A stretch of DNA of 64,000 nt from Poriferisodalis sp965237655. Its GTDB lineage: Bacteria; Actinomycetota; Acidimicrobiia; Acidimicrobiales; Poriferisodalaceae. The position numbers and the translations under genes are program-made. The notes beneath the pieces were generated by a model that saw only the letters and a program-made list of their open reading frames with translations, searched no databases and had not been told where the DNA came from. Below are positions 23,833 to 32,480 of this stretch, piece after piece. The first letter of the stretch is position 1; each line of letters begins with the position of its first letter. The DNA is taken from the NCBI RefSeq assembly GCF_965237655.1, contig NZ_CBDEGB010000002.1:186001-250000 (forward strand), read 5' to 3'.

Positions 23833-25176
23833 ATGGCTCCACGACAGCGGCACGCCTCCCGGCTGGGGTCCCCGCCGGCACGACGGCTCGCTACCGGTTG
23901 GGTTCTGACTTTGCTTGCAGCGGCTCTGTTGGCCGGCGCACTGGGATGCGCGGACACCGCGTCCGAAAACGACCAATCCGCGCCTGACCCGACGGCCAGC
24001 TCCGCTCCGGCCACCACCGCTGCCGCCGCAGCCCCGGCGACCACGACAGCGGTGCCGATCATCGACCTCAAGGTCACCCAGATCCCCGGCGGTCCGCGCG
24101 AGTCCACCGTCTCGGCGTTGCGCGACGGCATGACCGCACCGCTGCTGCCCGAGCCGCTGGTGTCCCCCATCGACGTCCTTTCCGGCGGTCCGCCGCCCGA
24201 CGGCATCCCCTCCATCGACGCTCCGAACTTCGAGCGAGCCTCTGATGTCGAGTTCCTGCAGTCCCAAGAGGCGGTCGTCACGCTCACGCTCAATGGCGAC
24301 GCCCGCGCCTACCCGGTGCAGGTGATGATCTGGCACGAGATCGTCAACGACACCGTCGGCGGCGAACCGGTCACCATCACCTACTGCCCGCTGTGCAACA
24401 CGGCCATCGGGTACCACCGGCAGCTCGGCGATCGGATCTTCGACTTCGGCACCTCGGGCCGGCTCTACAAGTCAGCGCTGGTCATGTACGACCGCCAGAC
24501 CGAGAGCCTGTGGGCGCACTACACCGGGCAAGCCATCGCCGGCGCCCTCACGGGATCCCAGTTGGAGCTGATCCCCATCGCCACCGTGGCCTTCGAGACG
24601 TTTGTGGTCGAACACCCCAATGGCTTGGTGATGACTCGCCCCGGCGGTTTCGGGCGGTCGTACGGCAGCAATCCCTATGTCGGCTACGACGAGTCGGATG
24701 GCAGACCGACCTTCTTCGGCGACGTTCCCGATCCGCGCCTGCCTCCGCAGACCCGTGTGCTGGTCATTCGGCACGGCGGCGCTGCTGTAGCGGTGGAACT
24801 CGACACGCTGCAGGTCGGCGGGGTGATGCCGGTCGATCTGGGAGGCGTACCGGTGGTTGCCTTCCACTTGCCTGGCACTGCGACGCCGATCCAGAACCAG
24901 CAGGTGGCCTTCGGCCGCGACGTGGGCGCGACCGGGGTGTTCGACCCCACCGTGGACGGGCAGCTCCTGACATTTGTGCGTGTGGCCGACGCTGCAAGTT
25001 CGGCAGGGCCGGGAGCGTTCACCGACGATCAGACCGGCTCGACGTGGACAGTGCTCGGCCGGGCGCTCGACGGCCCGCTCGTGGGAACCCAGCTCCAGCC
25101 CATCGAGCACGTCGACACGTTCTGGTTCGCAGCGGCTGCCTACGATCCCGACATCGAGCTCATCGACACCCCGTAG
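23833..25176 (+). CDS. DUF3179 domain lipoprotein
   Basis: 447 residues. A cleavable leader with lipobox AGALGC is followed by a Thr/Ala/Pro-rich linker (about residues 45-75). The DUF3179 core has DGIPSIDAPNFERAS, VTLTLNGDARAYPVQVMIWH, TITYCPLCNTAIGYHRQ and FGTSGRLYKSALVMYDRQTE. The CPLC pair could bind a metal. Function of the family is unknown. Lipid-anchored outside the cell, like several neighbours. Confidence 0.88.
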   Translation: MAPRQRHASRLGSPPARRLATGWVLTLLAAALLAGALGCADTASENDQSAPDPTASSAPATTAAAAAPATTTAVPIIDLKVTQIPGGPRESTVSALRDGMTAPLLPEPLVSPIDVLSGGPPPDGIPSIDAPNFERASDVEFLQSQEAVVTLTLNGDARAYPVQVMIWHEIVNDTVGGEPVTITYCPLCNTAIGYHRQLGDRIFDFGTSGRLYKSALVMYDRQTESLWAHYTGQAIAGALTGSQLELIPIATVAFETFVVEHPNGLVMTRPGGFGRSYGSNPYVGYDESDGRPTFFGDVPDPRLPPQTRVLVIRHGGAAVAVELDTLQVGGVMPVDLGGVPVVAFHLPGTATPIQNQQVAFGRDVGATGVFDPTVDGQLLTFVRVADAASSAGPGAFTDDQTGSTWTVLGRALDGPLVGTQLQPIEHVDTFWFAAAAYDPDIELIDTP

Positions 25177-25216
25177 GGAACGATCGTCGGCGTCAAGCTC
25201 CGTCGTCGATCTGTAA

Positions 25217-25798
25217 CTGCCGGTACCGCTCAACGCATGGGACCGCATCATGGGCCTGCGGCTGGCTGATGTGTGCATAGACGGTTCGGTCCACAAGGCG
25301 CCTTGCGGCGGCGAAGGAACCGGCAAGAGCCCTGCCGACAGGCGAAAACTGGGCTGGAAGTGGTCCGCGGCCACCGACGCGGCCGGCACTCCGGTGGGAT
25401 GGGCCGCTGGGGGTGCGAACCGCAACGACATCATGCTGTTCGAGCCGACCATTGCCGAGATCGAACGGCGCGAGCTGCACCACGACATCGACACCGTCCA
25501 TCTCGACCGCGGCTACATCGGCGCCCGCGTCGACCGAGCCACCCACAAAGCGGGCATCACCGACATCGTGCGGCCCTCCAGACGCAAGCCCAACAGCAGC
25601 TCCGCCAAAACCGCCAGCGCGCCGCTGGGGCTGCGCTGGACCGTTGAGCGCACCAACTCGCGGCTGTCGAACTACGGGCAACTGCGACGCAACACCGACC
25701 GCCGGCCCGAGCACCGCCTCGCCCAGCTCGCCCTCGCCGTCACCTTGATCATCACCATCAAACTCATCGACCACCGCAACCGATGGCAACCCCAATGA
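25217..25798 (+). mobile_element. IS5-family transposase remnant, N-terminus missing
   Basis: An open frame begins only after an in-frame TAA at 25214-25216 and its first recognisable codons (LNAWDRIMGL) are already inside the transposase. It keeps the first catalytic Asp (DVCIDGSVHKAP), the GGEGTGKSPADRRKLG loop, the second Asp (VHLDRGYIG) and the ending RWTVERTNSRLSNYGQLRRN with the third catalytic Glu. The helix-turn-helix part is gone and I see no inverted repeats. It lies between two unrelated lipoprotein genes. Confidence 0.8.
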
Positions 25799-25887
25799 CC
25801 ACCTATCCTAATGCTCTTATGCCGCTCGCCAGCCCGCAGCTCGGCCAGCGAACGCCGGTGGCGTGCTCCGGACGCCACCGGCATCTG

Positions 25888-27420
25888 ATGTCGCTCTTCG
25901 TGCGATGCGCTGTCTGGGTTGCGCTGCTATGCCTTGGAGCGTGCGCGTCCGACGACGCGGTGTTGCCGGGCGACGGAGGGCAGGCCGTCGAAGCTTCCCC
26001 TGACACGGCCTCTGTCGCCTCGTCCGACATGACACATGCAGATGGGGTGTCGGCTGAGACGGCGCCGGGCGACGGCCCCGACGACGCCAACGGCGCCGCG
26101 TCGAGTGCGCAGGCGCCTTCGACGACGAGGCAGCCGTCTGCTGACCGGCCTGTGTGGAAGAATCCCGCGACCTCCGGCAGCGCGCCGAACTGCGCCGGCC
26201 AGAGGGCCCGGTGGCCCTCCGCCACGTCGAGCGGCACCACACCTCCCGCAGAGCCCTGGAACGGCCCGGCCGTGTTCGAGCTCGAACTCGCCATCAACGG
26301 CGCCACACGCGCCGTCGAGTTGGTGTCACAACCCGGCACGGGCCGTCTGTTCGTGGTCGGCCGCGACGGGATCATCAGCGAAGCCCGCGACGGCGGGCTG
26401 GTCGAACCCGCTTTCTTGGACATCGAGGCCGAGGTACTGTCTCAAGCCGACGCAACCGACGGAGACTCGGCGCCGCCCCCCGGCGCGGGCGTCGAGTCGC
26501 TCTCCTCCGAGCAGGGCCTGCTCTCGCTCGCGTTCCACCCCGATCACCAGGCCAACGGGCTGCTCTACACCTTCCACACCCGGTTCGGCGACGGGGACAG
26601 CGTTGTCACCGAGTGGCGGGCCCGATCCGACGGCGAGATCGACATGGGCTCGGCACGAACCGTCATCGTGTTCGAACAGGACCCGTCCTTGCCGGTACAC
26701 AAGGCAGGCCAGCTGAGATTCGGGTCGGACGGGCACCTGTACATTGCCGTCGGCGACGGCGGAGCATCCGGCGACCTCGAGTGCCACGGCCTCAACCCGC
26801 ACACGCCCTTTGGGGGGATCGTGCGAATCGATCCAGCGCCGTCGCCCGCCGGGCCGTACGCGATCCCGGCTGACAATCCGTACGCCGATGGAGTATCGGG
26901 CCATCCCGCCCTGTTCGTCAGCGGGCTGCGCAACCCGTGGCGCTTCACGATCGACGGCGATCTTCTGATCATCGCGGACGTCGGATGGAATGATCGCGAG
27001 GAGATCAACGCCGCCCGCATCGGCACCGATGGGGGCATCAACTTCGGATGGAGCGCGTTCGAGGGAGAAGTCTGCATCCGCGCCGACTTCTGCGATGTAG
27101 CCACTGTCCCGCCAGCCGTGTACTACAGCCACGACGAAGGGGTCGCCGTGATCGGCGGCCATGTGTACCGGGGCTCGGCGATCCCCGAGCTGACAGGCCG
27201 CTACCTGTACGCCGACTTCATCGCAGGATGGCTGAGGTCGGTCACCTTCGGCCCCGACGGCCGAGTCATCGAACACACCGACTGGACCGCGCAGCTATCC
27301 GAGCCAGAGATCCTTCAGGGCGTCTACGGGTTCGGCGTCGACGCCGCGGGCGAGATATACGTGGTAGCGGCCTGGGGCCGGCGCGCCTACAAGCTCGTCC
27401 CTGCGGGTCAGTCGGAATAA
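25888..27420 (+). CDS. PQQ-dependent sugar (glucose/sorbosone-type) dehydrogenase, lipoprotein
   Basis: About 510 residues from the ATG at 25888. Lipobox LGAC (LLCLGACASDD), then ~110 residues of low-complexity linker, then a six-bladed propeller: SEQGLLSLAFHPDHQANGLL, FGSDGHLYIAVGDGGASGD, RNPWRFTIDGDLLIIADVGW and GGHVYRGSAIPELTGRYLYA. These are the hallmarks of the soluble-type GDH/HHIP family, which bind PQQ and calcium. A cytochrome c is convergent at its 3' end and is the natural electron acceptor (inference). Confidence 0.88.
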   Translation: MSLFVRCAVWVALLCLGACASDDAVLPGDGGQAVEASPDTASVASSDMTHADGVSAETAPGDGPDDANGAASSAQAPSTTRQPSADRPVWKNPATSGSAPNCAGQRARWPSATSSGTTPPAEPWNGPAVFELELAINGATRAVELVSQPGTGRLFVVGRDGIISEARDGGLVEPAFLDIEAEVLSQADATDGDSAPPPGAGVESLSSEQGLLSLAFHPDHQANGLLYTFHTRFGDGDSVVTEWRARSDGEIDMGSARTVIVFEQDPSLPVHKAGQLRFGSDGHLYIAVGDGGASGDLECHGLNPHTPFGGIVRIDPAPSPAGPYAIPADNPYADGVSGHPALFVSGLRNPWRFTIDGDLLIIADVGWNDREEINAARIGTDGGINFGWSAFEGEVCIRADFCDVATVPPAVYYSHDEGVAVIGGHVYRGSAIPELTGRYLYADFIAGWLRSVTFGPDGRVIEHTDWTAQLSEPEILQGVYGFGVDAAGEIYVVAAWGRRAYKLVPAGQSE

Positions 27421-27812
27421 CGCAGCTGCACCGTGTAGGCCGCGACCGCTTCGATCTGGGCCTCCGTCAGAGTTCCCGCGAACGAGGGCATCGATGGCGG
27501 ATTCCCGGCCAGCACCTGGGCGGAGACCTCGCGGACATCGAGCGCGAGGGTCGTCAGCGCCGGTGCCCATTCGCTGCCGAGTCCCGCCGCGCCGTGACAG
27601 TTGGAGCAGATCTCCTGGTAGACCCCGGCGCCCGCGGCCGCGAGTCGAGCGTCGGGACGCTCAGCCTCCCACGCGCTCAGTCCCGTGGCGGAAGGTTCCG
27701 AGAGCGGAGCTCCACAACCCATTGCCGGCGCTGCTAAGACCAGTGCGAGCGCCATCGCGCGGAGCCGAGAAACACAGCCCGGCGCACGGGTGCCGGTCGC
27801 TGGCATCCGCAC
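27408..27812 (-). CDS. Class I cytochrome c lipoprotein
   Basis: 134 residues with a lipobox (APAMGC). The haem-binding motif is C69-S-N-C72-H73, and the distal ligand is probably M108 (NPPSMPSFAGTL). The final helix EAQIEAVAAYTVQLR is typical. The 3' ends of this gene and the PQQ dehydrogenase overlap by 13 bases on opposite strands. Anchored on the outer face of the membrane, it could take electrons from the dehydrogenase to an oxidase. Confidence 0.9.
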   Translation of the reverse strand: MRMPATGTRAPGCVSRLRAMALALVLAAPAMGCGAPLSEPSATGLSAWEAERPDARLAAAGAGVYQEICSNCHGAAGLGSEWAPALTTLALDVREVSAQVLAGNPPSMPSFAGTLTEAQIEAVAAYTVQLRYSD

Positions 27813-27838
27813 GAGACTAGTGGTCGATGACGGGAGAC

Positions 27839-28020
27839 TCAGCGTGAAGGCCTCGCCCCGAAGGGTGACGCGACGACCGTCACGGTGCCGCCGTGGGGTT
27901 CGGCCACCCGGCGCACGATGGCCGGGTCGAGACCCGATGCGCGTCGGTCACGGTCGACCGGCTCGAGCACCTTCCCGAAGACACGCTCCGGGACTGAGAG
28001 GGCTTGTTCGGCCAGCTCGT
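27839..28020 (-). pseudogene. C-terminal remnant of a sensor histidine kinase
   Basis: Reads LSVPERVFGKVLEPVDRDRR then ASGLDPAIVRRVAEPHGGTV and TVVASPFGA. This is the F-box and G2-box end of a HATPase domain (normally FxxF ... GLGLAIVRxVxxAHGG), with the glycines of GLGL eroded to GLDP. Nothing of the dimerisation domain or sensor remains upstream. Confidence 0.7.
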
Positions 28021-28128
28021 CGTCTGTAGGACTGCTCGCTCTCGGTACCGAAGCTGCCGGCATCAAGCTGCCGCCTGACTCCCACAACCCAGGTCCAACA
28101 ACAGGGATCCACGCCAAGGGCGCCGCTG

Positions 28129-28581
28129 GTGCTCGTGCCGCCCGAGGACTTGCGTGGGGAGGCGATCTCTCTGCTGCAATCCGCCGACGTCCAGCAGGCG
28201 TTGCTCGTCGGCAACTTCAAAGAGGCGAAAATCGGCCTGCTCGCGACGCTGGCTGAACTCGGCATCGCCGTAGAGCGTCAGACAGAGCGCGATGCCTCTG
28301 CGCTAGCAGCGGCGGTGGCTGAGCATGCGGGAGTGGGCACCGGCGCTGCACATTCCGGGGACGCCGTCATCGTGGTGAACGATGCAGAGCCGACTGGCGC
28401 AATCGCTGCGGCGCTGCTCGCGGCATTCGGATCGCTTCCGTGGCTCATCACCCCGGCCGAGGGACTGCATCCCAGCACTGCCGGGTTCATCGCCGATAAC
28501 GAGGTCGGCCGGGTCCTGCTGGTTGGACCGGCAACCGATTTCTCGCCCGACATTGACGACATGCTGTACATAATCAAGTAA
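28129..28581 (+). CDS. Short protein with cell-wall-binding-repeat-2-like units, probably 5'-truncated
   Basis: A 150-codon, GTG-initiated frame. LVLVPPEDLRGEAISLLQSA with ALLVGNFKE and later PWLITPAEGLHPSTAGFIAD with VGRVLLVGPATDF match two successive CWB2-type units (P-x-L-L-x-P ... V-x-x-V-x-x-V-G). No signal peptide exists and the frame is open, without an ATG, back to 28030. Such domains normally anchor exported enzymes to the wall, so this looks like the tail of a lost protein. Confidence 0.5.
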   Translation: MLVPPEDLRGEAISLLQSADVQQALLVGNFKEAKIGLLATLAELGIAVERQTERDASALAAAVAEHAGVGTGAAHSGDAVIVVNDAEPTGAIAAALLAAFGSLPWLITPAEGLHPSTAGFIADNEVGRVLLVGPATDFSPDIDDMLYIIK

Positions 28582-28593
28582 TGCCGGTACATC

Positions 28594-30378
28594 ATGTTCG
28601 AAGACAATCAGGATCCTGGACTCGATCGTGAACAGCCACGCGTCGGCTCGAAGGGTCCGCTGCGCATCGCCCTTGGATGGGGGTTGGTTGCTGCAGTGAT
28701 TGCGGTGGCCGGGTGGGCAATCTCAGATGCGTTGTCCGCGGAATCGGCAGGGGCGCACACTTGTGGGGCTGGCCAATCCCACACGGGCGGCCCTAGCGGA
28801 CTCACCAATCCGAACAACGGTCACCTCTACTGCTGGACCGACTCGACCCAGCCGCCGCCCACGACTGCATCTCCGCCACCCCCGACGACTGCTGCGCCAC
28901 CCCCGCCGCGCTGTGCTGGCGGGCAGCATCGTCACACCTACCGCGGCTCGTGGTGTCACAACGACCACACAGCCGCGAACAACGACTGCCGCACCCACCG
29001 GGATAACGGCACTCACCAGGCCAATCCCTGTCCGACCACCGACGACGATGACGACGATGACGACGACGACGACGACGACGATGACGGCACTGACTCGAGC
29101 ACGGTGACGCCGTGTCCGGGTGGTCGGCATCAGCACACCTATACCGGCAGCGCGTGGTGTCACAACGACCACACAGCCGCGAACAACGACTGCCGCGCCC
29201 ACCGGGTTGACGGAACCCACCAAGCAGGACGGCATGCGCACCAGGACACCAACACGTGTCACGCGGATCATCCTGCGTGCTCGAGCGGCCAGCACCGCGA
29301 TGACGGCCACGACGACCCCTGCCACGACGACCATCCGCCGCCGTGCGTGCCGACCGATGGCCAGCATCGGCACGCCTTCTCGAACACCTGCCACGACGAC
29401 CACGACGACGGCCCTGACGACGGCGCCGGAACAGGGACAGGCACCGGAACCGGCACCGGAACGGGGACTGGAACCGGCACGGGCACCGGAACAGGAACGG
29501 GGACGGATTCGGGCACCAGCACGTGCGATGTGCAGATCGGTGCGCTGGCGCCGGGCTCGACGTCGTATGAAAACGATTGGACTTCAACGTGCAATTCCGA
29601 GACGCGAACGGTTTCGGGAACTGAGCATCGAACAGTGCGCTACCGGTTCAACATTGCAGCTGCGACACGCGTCACAGTTCGGCTCGTATCGACTACGGAC
29701 CCATATCTGCATCTCTATGAGGGGCATGAGAACACGCCGCCCGATCCCGACACGGATCATGAGGATGATGACAGCGCGGGCAGCCAGAACGCTCTGCTTC
29801 GGGCCATCGAGCTCGAGCCCGACGACTACACCATCGAGGCGACGACCTTTTCCTCTGGTGTCAGCGGCAGCTTCACGCTGAGCATCACGGCAGTCACCTT
29901 GCCGTCGGTCAGCGATTCGTGCGCGTTGGATCTCGGCTCCGTCGACGGAACGCACCGGGCGGAAACGGCCTTGTCCAAGATCAGTACGTGCACGTCGATC
30001 AGCAGAAGGGTGACGCTGAACTCTGTCGGCGAATACGAGACGCTGTTTCTGTCGAACTACATCCGGTTCACGCTGGACGAGGAACAGATCATCTCCATTG
30101 ACCTGGTCTCATCCGATGACACCTACCTGTATCTCCTTGACGGGAGTGGCGCCCGTCCTACCTTCCGGCGCAGCAACGACGACGGCGGCTTCTACCTCAA
30201 CTCGCGTCTGTACGGGCGGCTCGTGGCTGGCGACTACACGATCGAGGCCACCACGAACTCGGCTCCGTCGAGCGCCAGCAGGGCGGCGTCGGTGGACGTG
30301 TACATCCGCGCCAGCGACTCCGAAGAAGGCAGCACCACGTACGGGAATACGTGTCCGCGTCCCGCCGATCTGACCTGA
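28594..30378 (+). CDS. Exported His/Cys/Asp-rich protein with PPC-like beta domains
   Basis: 594 residues. Residues 1-50 contain a single hydrophobic helix (WGLVAAVIAVAGWAISDALS). Then come Pro/Thr linkers and two copies of a motif with HxHTY-x2-S-x-WCHNDHTAANND, a 16-residue run of Asp between them, further His-rich HDDHDDG stretches and a Gly-Thr repeat tract. The C-terminal ~280 residues form two PPC-like domains (TRVTVRLVSTTDPYLHLYEG and EPDDYTIEATTFSSG; then SIDLVSSDDTYLYLLDGSG and AGDYTIEATT). The His/Cys/Asp content suggests metal binding at the cell surface (inference). Confidence 0.75.
   Translation: MFEDNQDPGLDREQPRVGSKGPLRIALGWGLVAAVIAVAGWAISDALSAESAGAHTCGAGQSHTGGPSGLTNPNNGHLYCWTDSTQPPPTTASPPPPTTAAPPPPRCAGGQHRHTYRGSWCHNDHTAANNDCRTHRDNGTHQANPCPTTDDDDDDDDDDDDDDDGTDSSTVTPCPGGRHQHTYTGSAWCHNDHTAANNDCRAHRVDGTHQAGRHAHQDTNTCHADHPACSSGQHRDDGHDDPCHDDHPPPCVPTDGQHRHAFSNTCHDDHDDGPDDGAGTGTGTGTGTGTGTGTGTGTGTGTGTDSGTSTCDVQIGALAPGSTSYENDWTSTCNSETRTVSGTEHRTVRYRFNIAAATRVTVRLVSTTDPYLHLYEGHENTPPDPDTDHEDDDSAGSQNALLRAIELEPDDYTIEATTFSSGVSGSFTLSITAVTLPSVSDSCALDLGSVDGTHRAETALSKISTCTSISRRVTLNSVGEYETLFLSNYIRFTLDEEQIISIDLVSSDDTYLYLLDGSGARPTFRRSNDDGGFYLNSRLYGRLVAGDYTIEATTNSAPSSASRAASVDVYIRASDSEEGSTTYGNTCPRPADLT
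29038..29088. repeat. (GAC/GAT)n tract encoding a run of Asp
   Basis: About 16 consecutive Asp codons, mixed GAC and GAT. Trinucleotide tracts of this kind can expand or contract without frameshift. Confidence 0.85.
29428..29509. repeat. Hexanucleotide GGNACN tract encoding (Gly-Thr)n
   Basis: About 13 degenerate GGN-ACN units form a flexible linker between the His-rich part and the PPC-like domains. In-frame length change is likely between strains. Confidence 0.85.
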
Positions 30379-30403
30379 GCGGCCCGACATTGAGGTCCGG
30401 ACC

Positions 30404-31513
30404 ATGAGCAGTCAACCGCAGATGACCAGACGGCGATTCTTGGTGATCGTCGGCGGCGCAGCAGGCATGGCCGCGGTCGGCCGGCACGCCTACGCGGCAG
30501 CCGGCGAGGACGACAACGTCCCCAACAGCGACAAGGACGGCGCCCCTGACAGGGACGGCGCCCCCGACGAGCCCGAACCGCAGCGCATCGTCGTCGGCGA
30601 AGGGCTCATCGACGCCACCGTGTGGGGCGGCAGTCTCGTAACGCTTCGCAACGGCGACACCGGCTTCTTTGTGCGCGACGAGCAGCGTGAAGTCGACTAC
30701 AGCATCGGCGCACCCGACAATGTGCAGATCTTCTGCATCGCGGCGAGCGGACGCCTACTCATCGCCGGCGGTCATCTCATCCGAGAGTTCGAGCCGGTCA
30801 CTTTCAAGTCCGGCCAGCCCTACACCGATCTGCTGGCAAACGCCGGCGGCGAAGCCGAGCGTCTCAAGAACCAGCCCGGCGCGCCGCCGCAGCCGGTCGG
30901 CTTCACCTTCCGGCCCACCAGTCATCGGCCGGTGCTACTGGTCTCTCCCGACGGCGACGAATGGAAACAGGTCGAGTTCAGCCTGGACCCGCTGCCAGGC
31001 GGCACCGTGGGCGCCATCTTGGAAGCCGAAAGCGCCGTCGCCGTGCTGCGCTATGTCGACTCGTCCATCACCGACTCGGGCATCGCCGTCGACCTGGTCT
31101 CGCTCGACGAGGCCCTGCAGGGCAACACCGTTGAGCACGCAACATCGCTGCCGGTGTCCCACGGCGGCATCTGGGGCACCTACCAAGGCCCCAGCGGCAG
31201 TGTCGTGCTCACCACCGGGCACTCGGGTGTCCAAGGCCGGCTTCCCGCCGGCGACACCGCATTCGCCCTGCCCGACGAGGAGCACCTGCTGGGCGTGAAC
31301 TACACGGAGGGCGGCTACCAGGTCGCGGTGCAGCTCCCCACCGGCGAACGCGTCCTCAAGACCTTCAAGACCCCGTACACCGCCACCGCTCAGAAACTCA
31401 CTGCCGAAGACCTGGTCCTGCACGGCGTGTCACCAGAAGTCATCATCGGCAGCTCAGCAGGTTTCGCCAAAGCCGAACCGTACAAACCGACACGCAGCCT
31501 GAGGCTTCAATGA
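30404..31513 (+). CDS. Tat-exported protein of unknown function
   Basis: 369 residues. Twin-arginine signal TRRRFLVIVGGAAGMAAVGR at the start with an Ala cleavage region (AYAAAGED). The mature part begins with an acidic DKDGAPDRDGAPDEPEP linker and then short beta-strand repeats (VVGEGLIDATVWGGSLVTLR; IFCIAASGRLLIAGG; GYQVAVQLPTGERVLKTF) that suggest a propeller-like or lectin-like fold. No family recognised. It lies 25 bases after the His-rich protein and one base before the peptidase-like gene, so these three probably share a transcript. Confidence 0.7.
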   Translation: MSSQPQMTRRRFLVIVGGAAGMAAVGRHAYAAAGEDDNVPNSDKDGAPDRDGAPDEPEPQRIVVGEGLIDATVWGGSLVTLRNGDTGFFVRDEQREVDYSIGAPDNVQIFCIAASGRLLIAGGHLIREFEPVTFKSGQPYTDLLANAGGEAERLKNQPGAPPQPVGFTFRPTSHRPVLLVSPDGDEWKQVEFSLDPLPGGTVGAILEAESAVAVLRYVDSSITDSGIAVDLVSLDEALQGNTVEHATSLPVSHGGIWGTYQGPSGSVVLTTGHSGVQGRLPAGDTAFALPDEEHLLGVNYTEGGYQVAVQLPTGERVLKTFKTPYTATAQKLTAEDLVLHGVSPEVIIGSSAGFAKAEPYKPTRSLRLQ

Positions 31514-31514
31514 C

Positions 31515-32447
31515 ATGACCGATGTATGTGACTCAGAACAAGTTGGCAGCTGCAGGGAGAAGCCGGCCGTTGGCTGCGGCAATGTATCAGATCGTGTTTC
31601 GATCTGGTCCGTTGGCAATACGCGGTTGGCTGCAAACAGTTCGCATGAACGTGTCTCCCTTAACCGTTGCGCTCTGACGAAGGTTATTGCCGGGAGCTCA
31701 GTGACGATTAACCCATATGTCGATGCCACACTACTTGGGCCAAACACCAATCGTCGCGATTGCCATCAAGAATTTGCGCCCTCTTTGCGTGCATGGCTAA
31801 CGAATCTGGAATACTTCGCAGATGCATACGGCGCTTACGGTTCGTTGACAAAGCTTGTATACGATGGCATGTATGTCAGCCACCGAACATCACCTTCGTT
31901 TCACAACACTGGTGAAGCAATTGACATCAAGTGGTTCGACTGGAGCAGTGGCACCGCATGCCGACCGTGCAACGCGGACTTTGACGTAAGTTCATCAACA
32001 TCTGCGTATCGACGGATGGTAGGTGTCGAAGCATCTCTGCGGAAGTACTTCGGAAACGTAGTCTCAAGAGGCTACCGGGGGACCGACCCTGACACCGGCG
32101 AGATACTCCCATATGTCCACGCGGATCATTTCCATGCCGACACCGGATGCCCAGTGAGTTTCTCCACTGGAAAAGAGTCGAATCAACTGTTCGCGCGCGA
32201 CTGTATTCGTGCGTTCACATTGGACACGACCACCGGTTACCTGAGCACCTCTGCCACAAATCCCAACCAATGGACGACGGCGCATCAAGCTAGTCTGGAC
32301 GCCCTCCTCGCATCGCTCAGCATGGATTGCTTTGATATCGATACCAACATTTCTGAGTACCTGATATTCCTTGATTACATTATGATGCACGCGTTCGCGG
32401 ATCGCGCCGCCGGACACTTCAGGTGGAGCGGTGCTCAAGACCTGTAG
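31515..32447 (+). CDS. Extensin-like / M15-type D-Ala-D-Ala carboxypeptidase-like protein
   Basis: 310 residues. H130-x6-D137 (SFHNTGEAIDIKW) and H205-x-H207 in VHADHFHADTGC reproduce the zinc-ligand pattern of M15 and extensin_C peptidases, with KYFGNVVSRGYRG matching the tract before the second pair. The first ~60 residues are unusual and carry no clear signal peptide; export would need another route or a missed upstream start. Base composition is noticeably AT-richer than its neighbours. It probably acts on peptidoglycan stem peptides or related cross-links. Confidence 0.75.
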   Translation: MTDVCDSEQVGSCREKPAVGCGNVSDRVSIWSVGNTRLAANSSHERVSLNRCALTKVIAGSSVTINPYVDATLLGPNTNRRDCHQEFAPSLRAWLTNLEYFADAYGAYGSLTKLVYDGMYVSHRTSPSFHNTGEAIDIKWFDWSSGTACRPCNADFDVSSSTSAYRRMVGVEASLRKYFGNVVSRGYRGTDPDTGEILPYVHADHFHADTGCPVSFSTGKESNQLFARDCIRAFTLDTTTGYLSTSATNPNQWTTAHQASLDALLASLSMDCFDIDTNISEYLIFLDYIMMHAFADRAAGHFRWSGAQDL

Positions 32448-32480
32448 CGTGGCGCTCCACCGGGGCGCGGGACGGGCTTG

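Noticed and set aside
28723..29594. Repetitive DNA that at first looked like a CRISPR or tandem array
   Set aside because: Units are 3 and 6 bp, have no spacers, and encode Asp and Gly-Thr runs in frame within one protein.
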